Part shown: positions 1 to 9,354 of the stretch, piece after piece
How the letters are laid out: each line of letters opens with the position of its first letter
How positions within the stretch are numbered: the first letter of the stretch is position 1
Assembly: GCA_913057905.1 (NCBI GenBank)
Contig: CAJXPB010000001.1
Span: 1,240,001-1,304,000 of the forward strand
DNA: 64,000 nt
DNA from: an uncultured Pseudomonadota bacterium
Lineage (GTDB): Bacteria > Myxococcota_A > Bradymonadia > Bradymonadales > Bradymonadaceae
Direction of reading: 5' to 3'
The notes under the pieces: model-generated
Told to the model about the DNA's origin: nothing
The model's input: only the letters and a program-made list of their open reading frames with translations
Database searches by the model: none
Translations under genes and position numbers: made by a program

Positions 1-141
1 GCGTTCCACGCGATGCGCAATCGATTCAGCGGCCGCATGGCCTGGGTGCAGGCCGACGGATCCGCCGGCCGACACCGATTGACCCGCAGCTTTCCGACGG
101 GCTCGTCTCGATTCTCACTGCTCGATTTCGAAGCCGAATAG
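1..141 (+). CDS. C-terminal end of an unknown protein (partial)
   Basis: An open frame enters from the left edge and ends at a TAG at 139-141, giving 46 residues that finish in LLDFEAE. The fragment is rich in Arg and Phe and shows no motif I recognise. It is convergent with maeB, whose stop lies 24 bases further on. The third-position GC preference matches neighbouring genes, so it is probably the tail of a real gene. No function can be assigned. Confidence 0.5.
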   Translation, partial: AFHAMRNRFSGRMAWVQADGSAGRHRLTRSFPTGSSRFSLLDFEAE

Positions 142-165
142 CCCGACGACTCCCCCCGCCGCGAA

Positions 166-2463
166 TCACTCGGTGTGTTCGTTGTCGATCTGGGCACGCA
201 GCGACGTGATGACCGCCAGGTTGACGATCGAGTTGACGCTACAGCCGAGTTCCAGGACGTTGACCGGCTGATTCATGCCCAGAAGGATCGGGCCGATGAC
301 CTCGTCGCCGGCCAGGCGATTCATCATCTTGTAGGCGATGTTGCCGGCGTCGAGGTTCGGGAAGATAAAGACATTGGCGTTTTCGTCGAGTTCGGCGAAC
401 GGGAAATTGTCATCCCGAAGCTCTTCATCGAGTGCCACGTCGATGTGCATCTCCCCGTCGATATCGAGGTCGGGCCGACGGCGTTTGACGATCTTGGTCG
501 CCTCGGCCATCTCCCGGGCGTACTTGTGGTCGCTGGTGCCGAAGTTCGAGTAGCTGAGCATCGCCACCGTCGGGTCGATATCGAAGGATTCGGCCAAATC
601 CGACGTATTGATGGCGATCTCGGCCAGCGTATCGGAGCCGGGGCTGATGTTGACCGTCGTATCGGCGAAGAACTTGACCCCTTCGTCTGTCATGACGATG
701 TAGGCGCCCGAGGCGCTGGAGACTCCCTCTTCGAGCCCGACAATCTGGAACGCGGGACGCACGGTTTCGCTGTACGGTTTGGTGACCCCGGAGAGAAATC
801 CGTCGACACGGCCCGTACGCAGCATCATCAGCCCGTAGTTTTCGCGATGTTTCATCGCCGAGCGGGCCCCGGCTCGGGTCACGCCTCGGCGCTGGCGCAG
901 CGAGAAGTATTCGTCGGCCATCTCCTCGTATCTGTCGTCGGAGAAGTGGTCCAGGAGCTCGACGCCATCGAGGGTGATGTCGAGTTTGTCGGCCAGTTCG
1001 TGAATCTCATCGGGGTCGCCCAGTAGCACTGGTTCGGCGATATCCTCGTCGACGAGGATCTGAGCGGCCCGCAGCACCTTTTCCTCGACGCCTTCGGGAA
1101 AGACGAGTCGTTGCTGGGAACGTTTGGCCTTGTTGATGACCCGACGAATCAGCCCCTTTGATTCGGACTGCAACCGCTCGAGCTCCTCGCGATATGACTG
1201 CACACTCTCGATGGGCTGGCGAGCCACGCCCGACTCGGTCGCCGCTTTGGCGACCGCGGGTGCAACCCGCAAGAGTACCCTCGGGTCGAAGGGCTTCGGA
1301 ATGATGTATTCGGGCCCGAAGACAAAGTAGTCCTCTCCGTAGGCCTTGGAGACGACCTCGGGGACCTCTTCGCGGGCGAGCTCGGCGAGCGCGTGGGTCG
1401 CCGCGACCTTCATTTCCTCGTTGATGGCACGGGCTGCCACATCGATGGCACCTCGGAAAATGAAGGGAAAGCCCAAGACGTTGTTGACCTGATTGGGGTA
1501 GTCGCTGCGGCCGGTGGCCATGATCAGGTCGTCGCGCACCTCCATGGCATCCGGGTACGAGATCTCCGGGTCGGGATTGGCCATCGCAAAGATGATCGGC
1601 CGCTCGGCCATCGAGGCGACCATCTCCTGGTCGACGATGCCGCCGACGGCGACGCCGACGAAGACATCCGCCCCGTCCATGGCATCGGCCAGGGTCCGAT
1701 CGTCGGTCTCTCGGGCGAACATGGCCTTGTACGGATCCAAGTCGTCGTCCGCATCTCGACCCGCGTAGATGACGCCCTCTTTGTCGCACATCGTGATGTT
1801 GTCGCGTTCGACCCCCAGCGAGACGTAGAGTTCGGCCGTGGCGATGCCGGCTGCGCCTGCTCCGGCGAAGACGACGTCGAGATCCTCGAGATCCTTGTCC
1901 TGGAGTTCCGCGGCGTTGAGCAACGCGGCACCGGTGATGATCGCCGTGCCGTGCTGGTCGTCGTGAAAGACCGGAATATCCATCACCTCGCGGAGGCGTT
2001 CCTCGATCTCAAAACACGCCGGGGACGCGATATCTTCGAGGTTGATGCCGGCAAACGTCGGCCCCAGGGATCGGGTCGTCGTGATGAAATCTTCTACATC
2101 TTCGACATCGAGCTCGATATCCATCGAGTCGACGCCCGCAAGGTGCTTGAACAACACCGCTTTCCCCTCCATGACCGGTTTCGAGGCCAGCGGCCCGATA
2201 TCGCCGAGTCCCAGACAGGCCGAACCATCGGTCACCACCCCAACCATGTTCCGACGGTTGGTGTACTCGTAGGCCATCAGCGGGTCCTCGGCGATCGCCT
2301 TGCACGGCTCCGCGACTCCGGGAGTATACGCCAGTGAGAGATCGCGCTGGCTCGACAGCGATTTCGTGGGCGTCAGCTCGAATTTTCCGGGGACCGGTTC
2401 GGAATGATACTCGAGGGCTTCGCCCGGTCGGATCTGTCCGTCGTCGCTCTTGTCGTCAGTCAT
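166..2463 (-). CDS. maeB: NADP-dependent malic enzyme with C-terminal phosphotransacetylase domain
   Basis: This cytoplasmic enzyme decarboxylates malate to pyruvate with reduction of NADP. Of 765 residues, about 1-430 are malic enzyme: SLAYTPGV around Tyr46, SKPVMEGK with the catalytic-lysine region (Lys95/Lys101), metal-binding FHDDQHG at 166-172 and the nucleotide loop GAGAAG at 201-206. From about 440 on it matches phosphate acetyl/butyryltransferase (SGVTKPYSETVRPAFQ). In MaeB-type proteins this domain is usually regulatory, sensing acetyl-CoA, rather than catalytic. The ATG at 2463 is preceded by GGGAG six bases upstream; a TTG one codon earlier is less likely. The length is normal for MaeB. 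It probably supplies pyruvate and NADPH. Confidence 0.95.
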   Translation of the reverse strand: MTDDKSDDGQIRPGEALEYHSEPVPGKFELTPTKSLSSQRDLSLAYTPGVAEPCKAIAEDPLMAYEYTNRRNMVGVVTDGSACLGLGDIGPLASKPVMEGKAVLFKHLAGVDSMDIELDVEDVEDFITTTRSLGPTFAGINLEDIASPACFEIEERLREVMDIPVFHDDQHGTAIITGAALLNAAELQDKDLEDLDVVFAGAGAAGIATAELYVSLGVERDNITMCDKEGVIYAGRDADDDLDPYKAMFARETDDRTLADAMDGADVFVGVAVGGIVDQEMVASMAERPIIFAMANPDPEISYPDAMEVRDDLIMATGRSDYPNQVNNVLGFPFIFRGAIDVAARAINEEMKVAATHALAELAREEVPEVVSKAYGEDYFVFGPEYIIPKPFDPRVLLRVAPAVAKAATESGVARQPIESVQSYREELERLQSESKGLIRRVINKAKRSQQRLVFPEGVEEKVLRAAQILVDEDIAEPVLLGDPDEIHELADKLDITLDGVELLDHFSDDRYEEMADEYFSLRQRRGVTRAGARSAMKHRENYGLMMLRTGRVDGFLSGVTKPYSETVRPAFQIVGLEEGVSSASGAYIVMTDEGVKFFADTTVNISPGSDTLAEIAINTSDLAESFDIDPTVAMLSYSNFGTSDHKYAREMAEATKIVKRRRPDLDIDGEMHIDVALDEELRDDNFPFAELDENANVFIFPNLDAGNIAYKMMNRLAGDEVIGPILLGMNQPVNVLELGCSVNSIVNLAVITSLRAQIDNEHTE

Positions 2464-2573
2464 CAATATCTCCCGTCATGCTTGAACACCCGGCGACTCA
2501 GTCCGGCCGGGCCGTTTCTCTGCGGATCGAAAAAGTCATCAAACCGGTCGAAACCTAGTATCACCGTCGCGCT

Positions 2574-2587
2574 CGTGCAAGTGCACG
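2574..2587. promoter_or_regulatory. Perfect 6-bp inverted repeat upstream of maeB
   Basis: CGTGCA-AG-TGCACG lies in the divergent maeB/tetR spacer, about 110 bases before the maeB start. It could be an operator for maeB. No matching regulator is known here, and a 6-bp palindrome can arise by chance. Confidence 0.25.
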
Positions 2588-2620
2588 TCTCCCGCGCCCG
2601 GTGAGCGAACCACTTGAAAG

Positions 2621-2640
2621 TTATTGAGTCGTGACTTAAA
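2621..2640. promoter_or_regulatory. Putative TetR operator upstream of the regulator gene (site 1)
   Basis: TTATTGAGTCGTGACTTAAA contains an imperfect inverted repeat, TTGAGTCG against TGACTTAA (6 of 8 positions symmetric). It matches 17 of 20 bases of a second site at 3400-3419 before the efflux operon. It overlaps a plausible promoter for the regulator (TTGAAA at 2614-2619, TTAAAT at 2636-2641, 16-base spacer). This is how an autoregulating TetR repressor would sit. The similarity is seen directly; binding is inferred. Confidence 0.6.
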
Positions 2641-2676
2641 TAAATGAACTGCGTTCCGGGACCGAAGGAGATATCC

Positions 2677-3330
2677 ATGGCTCGACCGAAATCGATTACC
2701 GACGAAGAGATCCTCAAGGCCGCTCGGGAGACGTTTCTGGAACGAGGCGCCCAGGCCACAACGGCAGAAATTGCCGATCACGCGGGGATCTCGGAGGGGA
2801 CCATCTACAGCCGATTCGAGACCAAGGGCGCGTTGTTTCGCCAGGCCATGGACATCCCCTATCCCTCCGAGTGGATTGACCTGGTCGACGATCTACCCGA
2901 GCGTGTCGAACGGACCCTCGAGGAGACCGATCGCCCGTTGACGGACATCCTCCAGGAGAACCTCCAGGAACTCGGCCTGGCGATGACGGAGTTTTTCGTC
3001 GAGATCGCCCCGAAGATGCACACGGTCATGGAGGTCCCCTTCGACATCGACGATCTTCCGATGACCATCGGGGAGGGCGACGTCTCGGTGCCCCCTCCCG
3101 TACACGGTCTGAAGGTGACCACGCAGATGTTCCATCGGATGCGCCAGCGTGGCTACATTCGACAGTGTGATCCCGAGATTCTCGCGCGCAATTTCGTCGG
3201 TGTTGTCTACCACTTCGCATTCTCCGAGATGACCGGCATCAACGATTATCTGCCGATGCCCCGAGAGACCTACATGCGCGGCTTCGTCCACCAGATTATT
3301 CACGGAGTCGCCGGGACGTCTGATTCTTAG
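2677..3330 (+). CDS. TetR/AcrR-family transcriptional regulator
   Basis: This 217-residue protein has a classic TetR N-terminal DNA-binding domain: ITDEEILKAARETFLERG, then the helix-turn-helix TTAEIADHAGISEGTIYSRF at about 28-47. The divergent C-terminal half would bind a ligand. The start is set by GAAGGAG seven bases before the ATG at 2677; an in-frame ATG at 2644 has no ribosome site. It lies directly upstream of an RND efflux operon, and a shared 20-bp element precedes both. It is therefore most likely the local repressor of the pump and of itself. The inducing compound is unknown. Confidence 0.9.
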   Translation: MARPKSITDEEILKAARETFLERGAQATTAEIADHAGISEGTIYSRFETKGALFRQAMDIPYPSEWIDLVDDLPERVERTLEETDRPLTDILQENLQELGLAMTEFFVEIAPKMHTVMEVPFDIDDLPMTIGEGDVSVPPPVHGLKVTTQMFHRMRQRGYIRQCDPEILARNFVGVVYHFAFSEMTGINDYLPMPRETYMRGFVHQIIHGVAGTSDS

Positions 3331-3399
3331 AGGCTCGTCTCGCATCTGAAGAGCGTTGCATACGGACGACAGGGCCGAAGGTTCGAAAAGAGCCTTGAT

Positions 3400-3419
3400 T
3401 TATTGAGCCGTTACTTATT
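3400..3419. promoter_or_regulatory. Putative TetR operator upstream of the efflux operon (site 2)
   Basis: TTATTGAGCCGTTACTTATT repeats site 1 at 2621-2640 with 17 of 20 identities. It sits 49 bases before the outer-membrane channel gene and overlaps a possible promoter (TTGATT at 3395-3400, TATTAT at 3416-3421, a short 15-base spacer). Its dyad symmetry is weaker than that of site 1. Confidence 0.6.
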
Positions 3420-3468
3420 ATCCGTGCTGTGACACTGCACGACGTTCCACGACATCGCGGATCTCGCC

Positions 3469-4911
3469 ATGACGAACGTTGCACATTCGACCTCATTTCG
3501 GACCCTGGCGGGGTTGGGCTGCATCGCGCTGCTGTCGGCACCGGCGTGTCGGACGACCCACTACGCCGAGAAGACCGACGAGACGGTCGATGTGCCGGAT
3601 GCATGGGACGGCGTCGACCTGGAGGGCCCTGAGCTGGCGGGATGGTGCTCGAACTTCGATGCTCCGACGCTCGACCAGCTCGTCGACCGGGTGTTCACGG
3701 ACAACCTCACGATGCGCAATAGCTGGGCGCGTCTTCGTCAGGCGAAGGCTGCGGCGAGGCAGGCCGCCGGTGCACGTTGGCCGCGTGCAAACGCCGAGGC
3801 GAGTGTCTCGCGCACGCCCTTTCCCTCGCTTCCAGAGGGCGTCGAGGTCAACGAACTTCAGTACAGCCTGTCGGCCGCCGCAAGCTACGAGGTCGACCTC
3901 TGGGGTCGACTGGCGAACCGCCACCAGGCCGCCAAACTCGATGCCGCGGCAGCTCGGGCCGACGCCGAAGCCATGGCCATCACGCTTTCGTCTCGCGTGG
4001 CGGAACTGTGGGTCAATCTCGTCTACCAGCGGTCGCTGGAGGATCTGCTGCGCGACCAGCTCGAGACCTCCCGCAGGTTCCTGAAACTGACGCAACTTCA
4101 GTTCCAAAAGGGCGGTACCAACGCCCTCGACATCACCCAGCAACAGCAGCAGGTCGAATCTCTGGAGGGTCGATTGGAGACGATCGAGGCCCAGCAAAAA
4201 ATCCTTCAGAACCAATTGGCGGTCCTCGTCGGTGAGCCCCCGCAGACCGACGTGACCGGGACCCGTGCCGAACTGCCGAATCTTCCGCCGCGCCCGGACC
4301 CCGGCGTGCCCGGCGATCTGCTGGAACACCGCCCCGATGTCGAGGCGGCGTTCCTCCGACTCAAGGCCGCAGACAAGCGAACGGCGGCCGCCGCCAAGGC
4401 CATCCTGCCGTCGATCTCTCTGTCGGTCTCGCCGTTTTTCCAGGCGAGCAGCCTCGCCTCCCTGTTCGAGAATCTGCTGCTCCAGGGCACGGCTGCTCTC
4501 TCCCAGACCCTGTTTCAAGGGGGCGCTCAACTTGCGGAGATCGAAGCGAGCGAGGCCCGCGCTCAGGCTCAGTTGTACAACTGGGGCCAAACCCTCCTCG
4601 ATGCGATGGAGGAAGTACAGAGCGCCCTGGTCCGCGAAACGCAGCAGGCCAAATTCATCGACAGCCTCCGCGACCAACTCAAGACGGCCGAAAAATCACT
4701 CCGACTGGCCCGCGAGCGCTACCGCAACGGAGCGGCGACCTACTTCCGGGTGCTCACGGCCCTCCAGTCGGTTCAGTCGGCCCAGCAAAATCTGCTGGAC
4801 GCTCGCCGCCAACAGCTTGGGAACCGACTGACCCTGTGCCGCGCGCTGGGTGGCGGCGGCAACTGGACCGAAGAGCTCGAACCGCCCTCTGACGACTCAT
4901 CCGATTCCTGA
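3469..4911 (+). CDS. TolC/OprM-like outer-membrane efflux lipoprotein (NodT family)
   Basis: This is the outer-membrane channel of a tripartite pump. The 480-residue protein has a signal peptide with lipobox LSAPAC (Cys27). Two outer-membrane-efflux-protein repeats follow, with the typical long helices (KAAARQAAGARWPRANAEAS, YEVDLWGRL, QFQKGGTNALDITQ). The second repeat contains DLLEHRPDVEAAFLRLKAAD and RYRNGAATYFRVLTALQS. It is the first gene of the operon, followed after 14 bases by the fusion protein. The ATG has no strong Shine-Dalgarno sequence. Family membership is clear; the exported substrate is not. Confidence 0.93.
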   Translation: MTNVAHSTSFRTLAGLGCIALLSAPACRTTHYAEKTDETVDVPDAWDGVDLEGPELAGWCSNFDAPTLDQLVDRVFTDNLTMRNSWARLRQAKAAARQAAGARWPRANAEASVSRTPFPSLPEGVEVNELQYSLSAAASYEVDLWGRLANRHQAAKLDAAAARADAEAMAITLSSRVAELWVNLVYQRSLEDLLRDQLETSRRFLKLTQLQFQKGGTNALDITQQQQQVESLEGRLETIEAQQKILQNQLAVLVGEPPQTDVTGTRAELPNLPPRPDPGVPGDLLEHRPDVEAAFLRLKAADKRTAAAAKAILPSISLSVSPFFQASSLASLFENLLLQGTAALSQTLFQGGAQLAEIEASEARAQAQLYNWGQTLLDAMEEVQSALVRETQQAKFIDSLRDQLKTAEKSLRLARERYRNGAATYFRVLTALQSVQSAQQNLLDARRQQLGNRLTLCRALGGGGNWTEELEPPSDDSSDS

Positions 4912-4925
4912 ACCGCCCTGGCACC

Positions 4926-6161
4926 ATGACACGCCAAGTTCAGATTGCCCTCAAATACGGACTGCCGCTGATCATTCTGGCAGCGGCCGCCGGCATCACG
5001 TTCCTGCTGTTTTCGGCTCGTGAAGAGCCCGAACGCAAGGACATCGACGAGAAGCCGACCCTGGTGGAGACGACCACCGTCGAGCGCGACACACACCGTC
5101 TCGACGTCCGTGCGAGCGGAACCGTCGTCCCGGCGCGGCAGATCGTCGTCAGCCCCCAGGTCAGCGGTCGATTGACCTCGGTCGACGACGACCTGGTCCC
5201 GGGCGGCATCGTCGAGGACGGCGAGACGATCGCCAAGATCGAGCGCGACGATTACCGCATCGCCGTCAAACAGCGGGAGACCGCGCTAAAGCAGGCCAAA
5301 TCACAGCTGGCTATCGAGCAGGGCCAGCAGGATGTGGCCCGCCAGGAATGGCAGCTGTTCAAGGACGATGTATCCGAGGAGGCGTCGTCCGAGGAGTCGA
5401 CCGGTCCACCGGCCCTGGCCCTTCGAAAGCCCCAGCTCGAAAGTGCTAAGGCCCAGGTCGAAGCGGCGAAGGCCCAACTGGAGCAGGCCCAACTCAACCT
5501 GAAACGCACGAACGTCCAGGCGCCCTTCGACGCGCTGGTCCGCTCCGAGCAGGCCGACCTCGGCCAACTCGTGGGGGCGCAATCTCAGTTGGCCACCCTG
5601 GTCGGCATCGAGCGCTTCTGGGTACGCCTTTCGGTCCCCAGCGACGAGATTCCGCTGGTCGACATCCCCGGCGTCAATGCCGAAGAGGGGTCCATCGCCC
5701 ACATCACCTACGACGTCGGACCGAAATCGATCACCCGGAAGGGACGGGTCGTCCGTCTGCTCGGCGACCTGGACCCTCAGGGCCGGATGGCCCGGGTGCT
5801 GGTCGAAATCGACGACCCGCTGGGCGTGCTCGCCAACCGCGAGTCGCCGGAGACCAACCAGCGCGGCATCCCGCTGCTTCTGGACGCCTTCGTCGACGTG
5901 CGCCTCGAGGGGAACACGACCCAGAAGCTCATCGAGATTCCACGTCAGGCTCTTCGAAACGGCGACGAAGCCTACGTCATCGAAGAGGGCCAGCTGTCGA
6001 TTCGCCCGCTGGAAATCGTCCAGCGATTGCCCGACAGCGTGCTGGTGGGAGAGGGACTCGAAGACGGTGACACGCTCGTCACCGGACCGCTGCCCAAACC
6101 GGTCGAAGGCATGAAGCTCCGTCCGTCCGACTCCAAAGACGAGGACGCCGCGAATGATTGA
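4926..6161 (+). CDS. RND efflux periplasmic adaptor (membrane fusion protein, HlyD/AcrA type)
   Basis: This 411-residue adaptor links the inner-membrane pump to the outer-membrane channel. One N-terminal membrane anchor (about 10-30) is followed by the lipoyl half-motif VVSPQVSGRLTSVDDDLVPG. A helical hairpin rich in Gln, Ala and Lys (about 115-200, KAQVEAAKAQLEQAQLNLKR) precedes the second lipoyl half QAPFDALVRSEQADLGQLV. Beta-barrel and membrane-proximal domains finish the protein. There is no lipobox, so it is anchored by the transmembrane helix. Its stop overlaps the pump start by 8 bases, indicating translational coupling. Confidence 0.93.
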   Translation: MTRQVQIALKYGLPLIILAAAAGITFLLFSAREEPERKDIDEKPTLVETTTVERDTHRLDVRASGTVVPARQIVVSPQVSGRLTSVDDDLVPGGIVEDGETIAKIERDDYRIAVKQRETALKQAKSQLAIEQGQQDVARQEWQLFKDDVSEEASSEESTGPPALALRKPQLESAKAQVEAAKAQLEQAQLNLKRTNVQAPFDALVRSEQADLGQLVGAQSQLATLVGIERFWVRLSVPSDEIPLVDIPGVNAEEGSIAHITYDVGPKSITRKGRVVRLLGDLDPQGRMARVLVEIDDPLGVLANRESPETNQRGIPLLLDAFVDVRLEGNTTQKLIEIPRQALRNGDEAYVIEEGQLSIRPLEIVQRLPDSVLVGEGLEDGDTLVTGPLPKPVEGMKLRPSDSKDEDAAND

Positions 6162-9100
6162 CTCGGCACAGACATCGTCCGTCGACATGACCGGGCCGAT
6201 CGCCTGGATGGCCAAGAACTCGGTCGCCGCCAATCTGATCATGCTGATCCTGATGATCGGCGGTGTGCTGATGGCGCCGCAGATCAAACAGGAGGTCTTC
6301 CCCGAGGTGAGCCTCGATACGGTGGTCATCACCGTGCCCTACCCCGGAGCGAGTCCCGAGGAAGTCGAGCAGGGAATCGTGCTCGCCACCGAGTCGGCGG
6401 TGCGCGGGATCGAGGGCGTCGATGAGATCCGCGCCACCGCCGCCGAGGGGGCGGCGACCGTGGCCGCGGAACTCTCCTCGGGGACCGATGCGCAACGGGC
6501 ACTCAACGACATCAAGAGTGCCGTCGACCGGATCACATCGTTTCCCGAAGACGCCGAAGACCCCCAGATCTCGCTGGCGACCAATCGCCGGCAGGTCGTC
6601 ACGGTCATCATTCACGGGGACGTCGACCGTCACACCCTGAAGATGGTCGGCGAAGAGGCCCGCAATGACCTGCTGACTCGGCCCTCCATCTCGCTGATCG
6701 AGATCTCGGGCCTCCCCGCCCCAGAAATCAGCATCGAGGTGCCCCAGGAGAAGCTACGTAAGTACAACCTGACCCTCCCGCAGGTCGCCAACATCGTTCG
6801 CAACGCGTCGATCGATCTCCCCGGCGGCTCGGTCCGCACCGAGGGCGGCGAGGTGCTGGTGCGGACGACCGAGCGGCGGAAATTCGGCGAGGAGTTCTTC
6901 AACTTGACGGTCCTGGCGGCTCCCGATGGAACCCGTGTGCCGCTGCACCGCATCGCCACGATCAAAGATACGTTCAAAGAGACCGACCGCGCGTCGTTCT
7001 TCGACGGCGAGCAGGCCGTCAAAGTCGAAGTCTTCCGGATCGGCGAACAGACGCCGCTGGAGATCAGCGCCGCCGTCGAGGAGTACGTCGACCGCCAGAA
7101 TCAGACCAGTTCCGAGGCGATCACCTACTCGATGTGGCAGGACCGCTCGGAAATCTACCGCGACCGGATCAACCTGCTGCTCGACAACTCCTACCTCGGG
7201 CTGGCGCTCGTGTTGCTGATTCTGGGGATCTTCCTGGAGATCAAACTCGCCTTCTGGGTGACCCTGGGCATCCCGATCTCGTTTCTCGGGGCCATGATCT
7301 TCATGCCGGCGATCGGTGTATCGCTGAACATGATCTCGCTGTTTGCCTTCCTGCTGACCCTGGGAATCGTCGTCGACGATGCGATCGTGGTCGGCGAAGC
7401 GATCTACGCGGCCCGTGCCGAAGGAAAAGGCCCTCTGGAGGCGGCGGTCGCCGGAACCCGGGAAGTGGGCGCGCCGGTCGTCTTCGCCGTGTTGACCACC
7501 TGTATCGCCTTTTCGCCGTTGCTCTTTGTGCCGGGAGTCACCGGGAAATTCTTCGTCAATATCCCGATGATCGTGATCCCGATCTTTCTGATCTCGCTGA
7601 TCGAGGTCTTCTTCGTGCTGCCGGCTCACCTCGCCCACAGCAAGCCCCCCTCTGACACCGGAATCACCGGCCGTGTCAATCGGCTCCAGAAACGGTTCGC
7701 GAACTTTCTGGAGCGGATCATCAAGGAGTACTACCAGCCGCTGGCCCGACTGGCGCTCGAGTACCGATACATCACCCTCGCCGGGTCGGCCGGCGTCCTG
7801 ATGTTGGCCGTCGGGATCGTCGGCGGCGGATTCATCAACTTCACGTTCCTGCCCAAGATTGAAGGCGACCGTGTGGTGGCCAGCGTCCAGATGCCGGTGG
7901 GAACGGCCGTCTCGGAGACGCGCGAGGTCACCGACCGGCTGGTCGACTCCGCCCAGACGCTGCTCGAAGAGAATCAGGACAAGGTCAAACAAGGGCCCGA
8001 GAAGCCGGACCAGCTCTCAAGGGGCCTGCTCGCCGAGGTCGGCGCCGCCGGAAACTTCGACCAGGGGCCGACCGCCATCGGCTCGCAGGGGGGCAGCCAC
8101 CTGACCGAGGTTGCCGTCGAACTCGTTCCGGCCGCCGCGCGGACCATCTCGGCGCGAGACTTCGCCGGGATGTGGCGCGAGGAGGTCGGTGAGATCGCCG
8201 GAGCGGATTCCGTCGACTTCGAATTCTCGACGGGTCCCGGCGCGGGGGCTCCGGTCGCCATCGAACTTCGCCACCCCAACACCGATGTACTCGAGCGCGC
8301 CGCCAGCGAACTGGCCGAGAGTATCAAGGGATACGCCGGGGTCTTCGATGTCAACGACGGATTCCAGCGGGGCAAACAACAGCTCGACCTGACACTCAAG
8401 CCGGGCGCCAAGGCGCTCGGCATCTCGGAGGTCGATCTGGCCAACCAGATCCGCGCCTCCTTCTTTGGCGCCGAGGCCCGGCGGGTCCAGCGGGGCCGCG
8501 ACGAGTTGCGCGTCTACGTTCGCCGGCCCGAGGTCGAGCGTGATTCGACCTATCACATCATGAACACGCTCATTCAGACCGCCGACGGCGGCGAGATTCC
8601 ACTGAAGCAGGCCGCCAACATCGAACGCGGCCGGGCCTACACCGAGATCGAACGAGAGGGTGGGGCCCGGGTCGTCGACGTCACCGCCGACGTCGACACG
8701 GACGTCACCACGGGCAACGAAGTGGTGGGCAACCTCCAGGCCGATGTCCTGCCAGGCCTCCTGGAGAGGTATCCAGACCTCAGCTATGAGCTCGCCGGCG
8801 CCCAGCAAGAACAGGCCGAGAGCCTGGGCGCGCTGGGGCTGGGCTTCGCCTTCGCGATGCTCGCGATGTATGCCCTGATGGCCATCGCGTTCAGCAGCTA
8901 CCTGCAGCCGGCCGTCATCATGGTGGCGATTCCCTTCGGCCTGGTGGGAGCCCTGGCTGGCCACCTGCTTATGGGCTTCTCGATGAGCATCATCAGCATG
9001 TTCGGGGTCGTCGCCCTGTCGGGAGTCGTCGTCAACGACTCCCTGGTGCTCATCTCGGCGGTCAATCGATTCCGCGACGAGGGACACGACGCCTTTGAAG

Positions 9101-9354
9101 CGCTCGTCAAAGGCGGCATGCGGCGATTCCGGCCGATCCTGCTGACGTCCTTGACGACCTTCTTTGGTCTGGCCCCGATGATCTTCGAGACGTCCGTGCA
9201 GGCTCGATTTCTGGTCCCGATGGCTCTGAGCCTGGGATTCGGGGTCCTCTTTGTGACCGTCATCTGCCTGATCATCGTCCCCTGCGCGTACATGGTGGTC
9301 GAGGACGGCACGTACCTGTTCGACCGGGTCACGGACTTCTACACCTCATCGTGA
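6154..9354 (+). CDS. RND superfamily efflux pump permease (AcrB-like)
   Basis: This 1066-residue proton-driven exporter has the two-fold RND layout of 12 membrane helices and two large periplasmic loops. Visible landmarks are the N-terminal helix (NSVAANLIMLILMIGGVLMA), the PYPGASPEEVEQGI porter segment and the TM4 proton-relay motif TLGIVVDDAIVVGEAI with adjacent aspartates. The second-half equivalent is SGVVVNDSLVLISAV near the C-terminus. It resembles the metal/hydrophobe-type RND pumps of environmental bacteria, and the substrate cannot be read from sequence. It is the last gene of the operon and overlaps the convergent hydrolase gene by 9 bases. Confidence 0.95.
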   Translation: MIDSAQTSSVDMTGPIAWMAKNSVAANLIMLILMIGGVLMAPQIKQEVFPEVSLDTVVITVPYPGASPEEVEQGIVLATESAVRGIEGVDEIRATAAEGAATVAAELSSGTDAQRALNDIKSAVDRITSFPEDAEDPQISLATNRRQVVTVIIHGDVDRHTLKMVGEEARNDLLTRPSISLIEISGLPAPEISIEVPQEKLRKYNLTLPQVANIVRNASIDLPGGSVRTEGGEVLVRTTERRKFGEEFFNLTVLAAPDGTRVPLHRIATIKDTFKETDRASFFDGEQAVKVEVFRIGEQTPLEISAAVEEYVDRQNQTSSEAITYSMWQDRSEIYRDRINLLLDNSYLGLALVLLILGIFLEIKLAFWVTLGIPISFLGAMIFMPAIGVSLNMISLFAFLLTLGIVVDDAIVVGEAIYAARAEGKGPLEAAVAGTREVGAPVVFAVLTTCIAFSPLLFVPGVTGKFFVNIPMIVIPIFLISLIEVFFVLPAHLAHSKPPSDTGITGRVNRLQKRFANFLERIIKEYYQPLARLALEYRYITLAGSAGVLMLAVGIVGGGFINFTFLPKIEGDRVVASVQMPVGTAVSETREVTDRLVDSAQTLLEENQDKVKQGPEKPDQLSRGLLAEVGAAGNFDQGPTAIGSQGGSHLTEVAVELVPAAARTISARDFAGMWREEVGEIAGADSVDFEFSTGPGAGAPVAIELRHPNTDVLERAASELAESIKGYAGVFDVNDGFQRGKQQLDLTLKPGAKALGISEVDLANQIRASFFGAEARRVQRGRDELRVYVRRPEVERDSTYHIMNTLIQTADGGEIPLKQAANIERGRAYTEIEREGGARVVDVTADVDTDVTTGNEVVGNLQADVLPGLLERYPDLSYELAGAQQEQAESLGALGLGFAFAMLAMYALMAIAFSSYLQPAVIMVAIPFGLVGALAGHLLMGFSMSIISMFGVVALSGVVVNDSLVLISAVNRFRDEGHDAFEALVKGGMRRFRPILLTSLTTFFGLAPMIFETSVQARFLVPMALSLGFGVLFVTVICLIIVPCAYMVVEDGTYLFDRVTDFYTSS

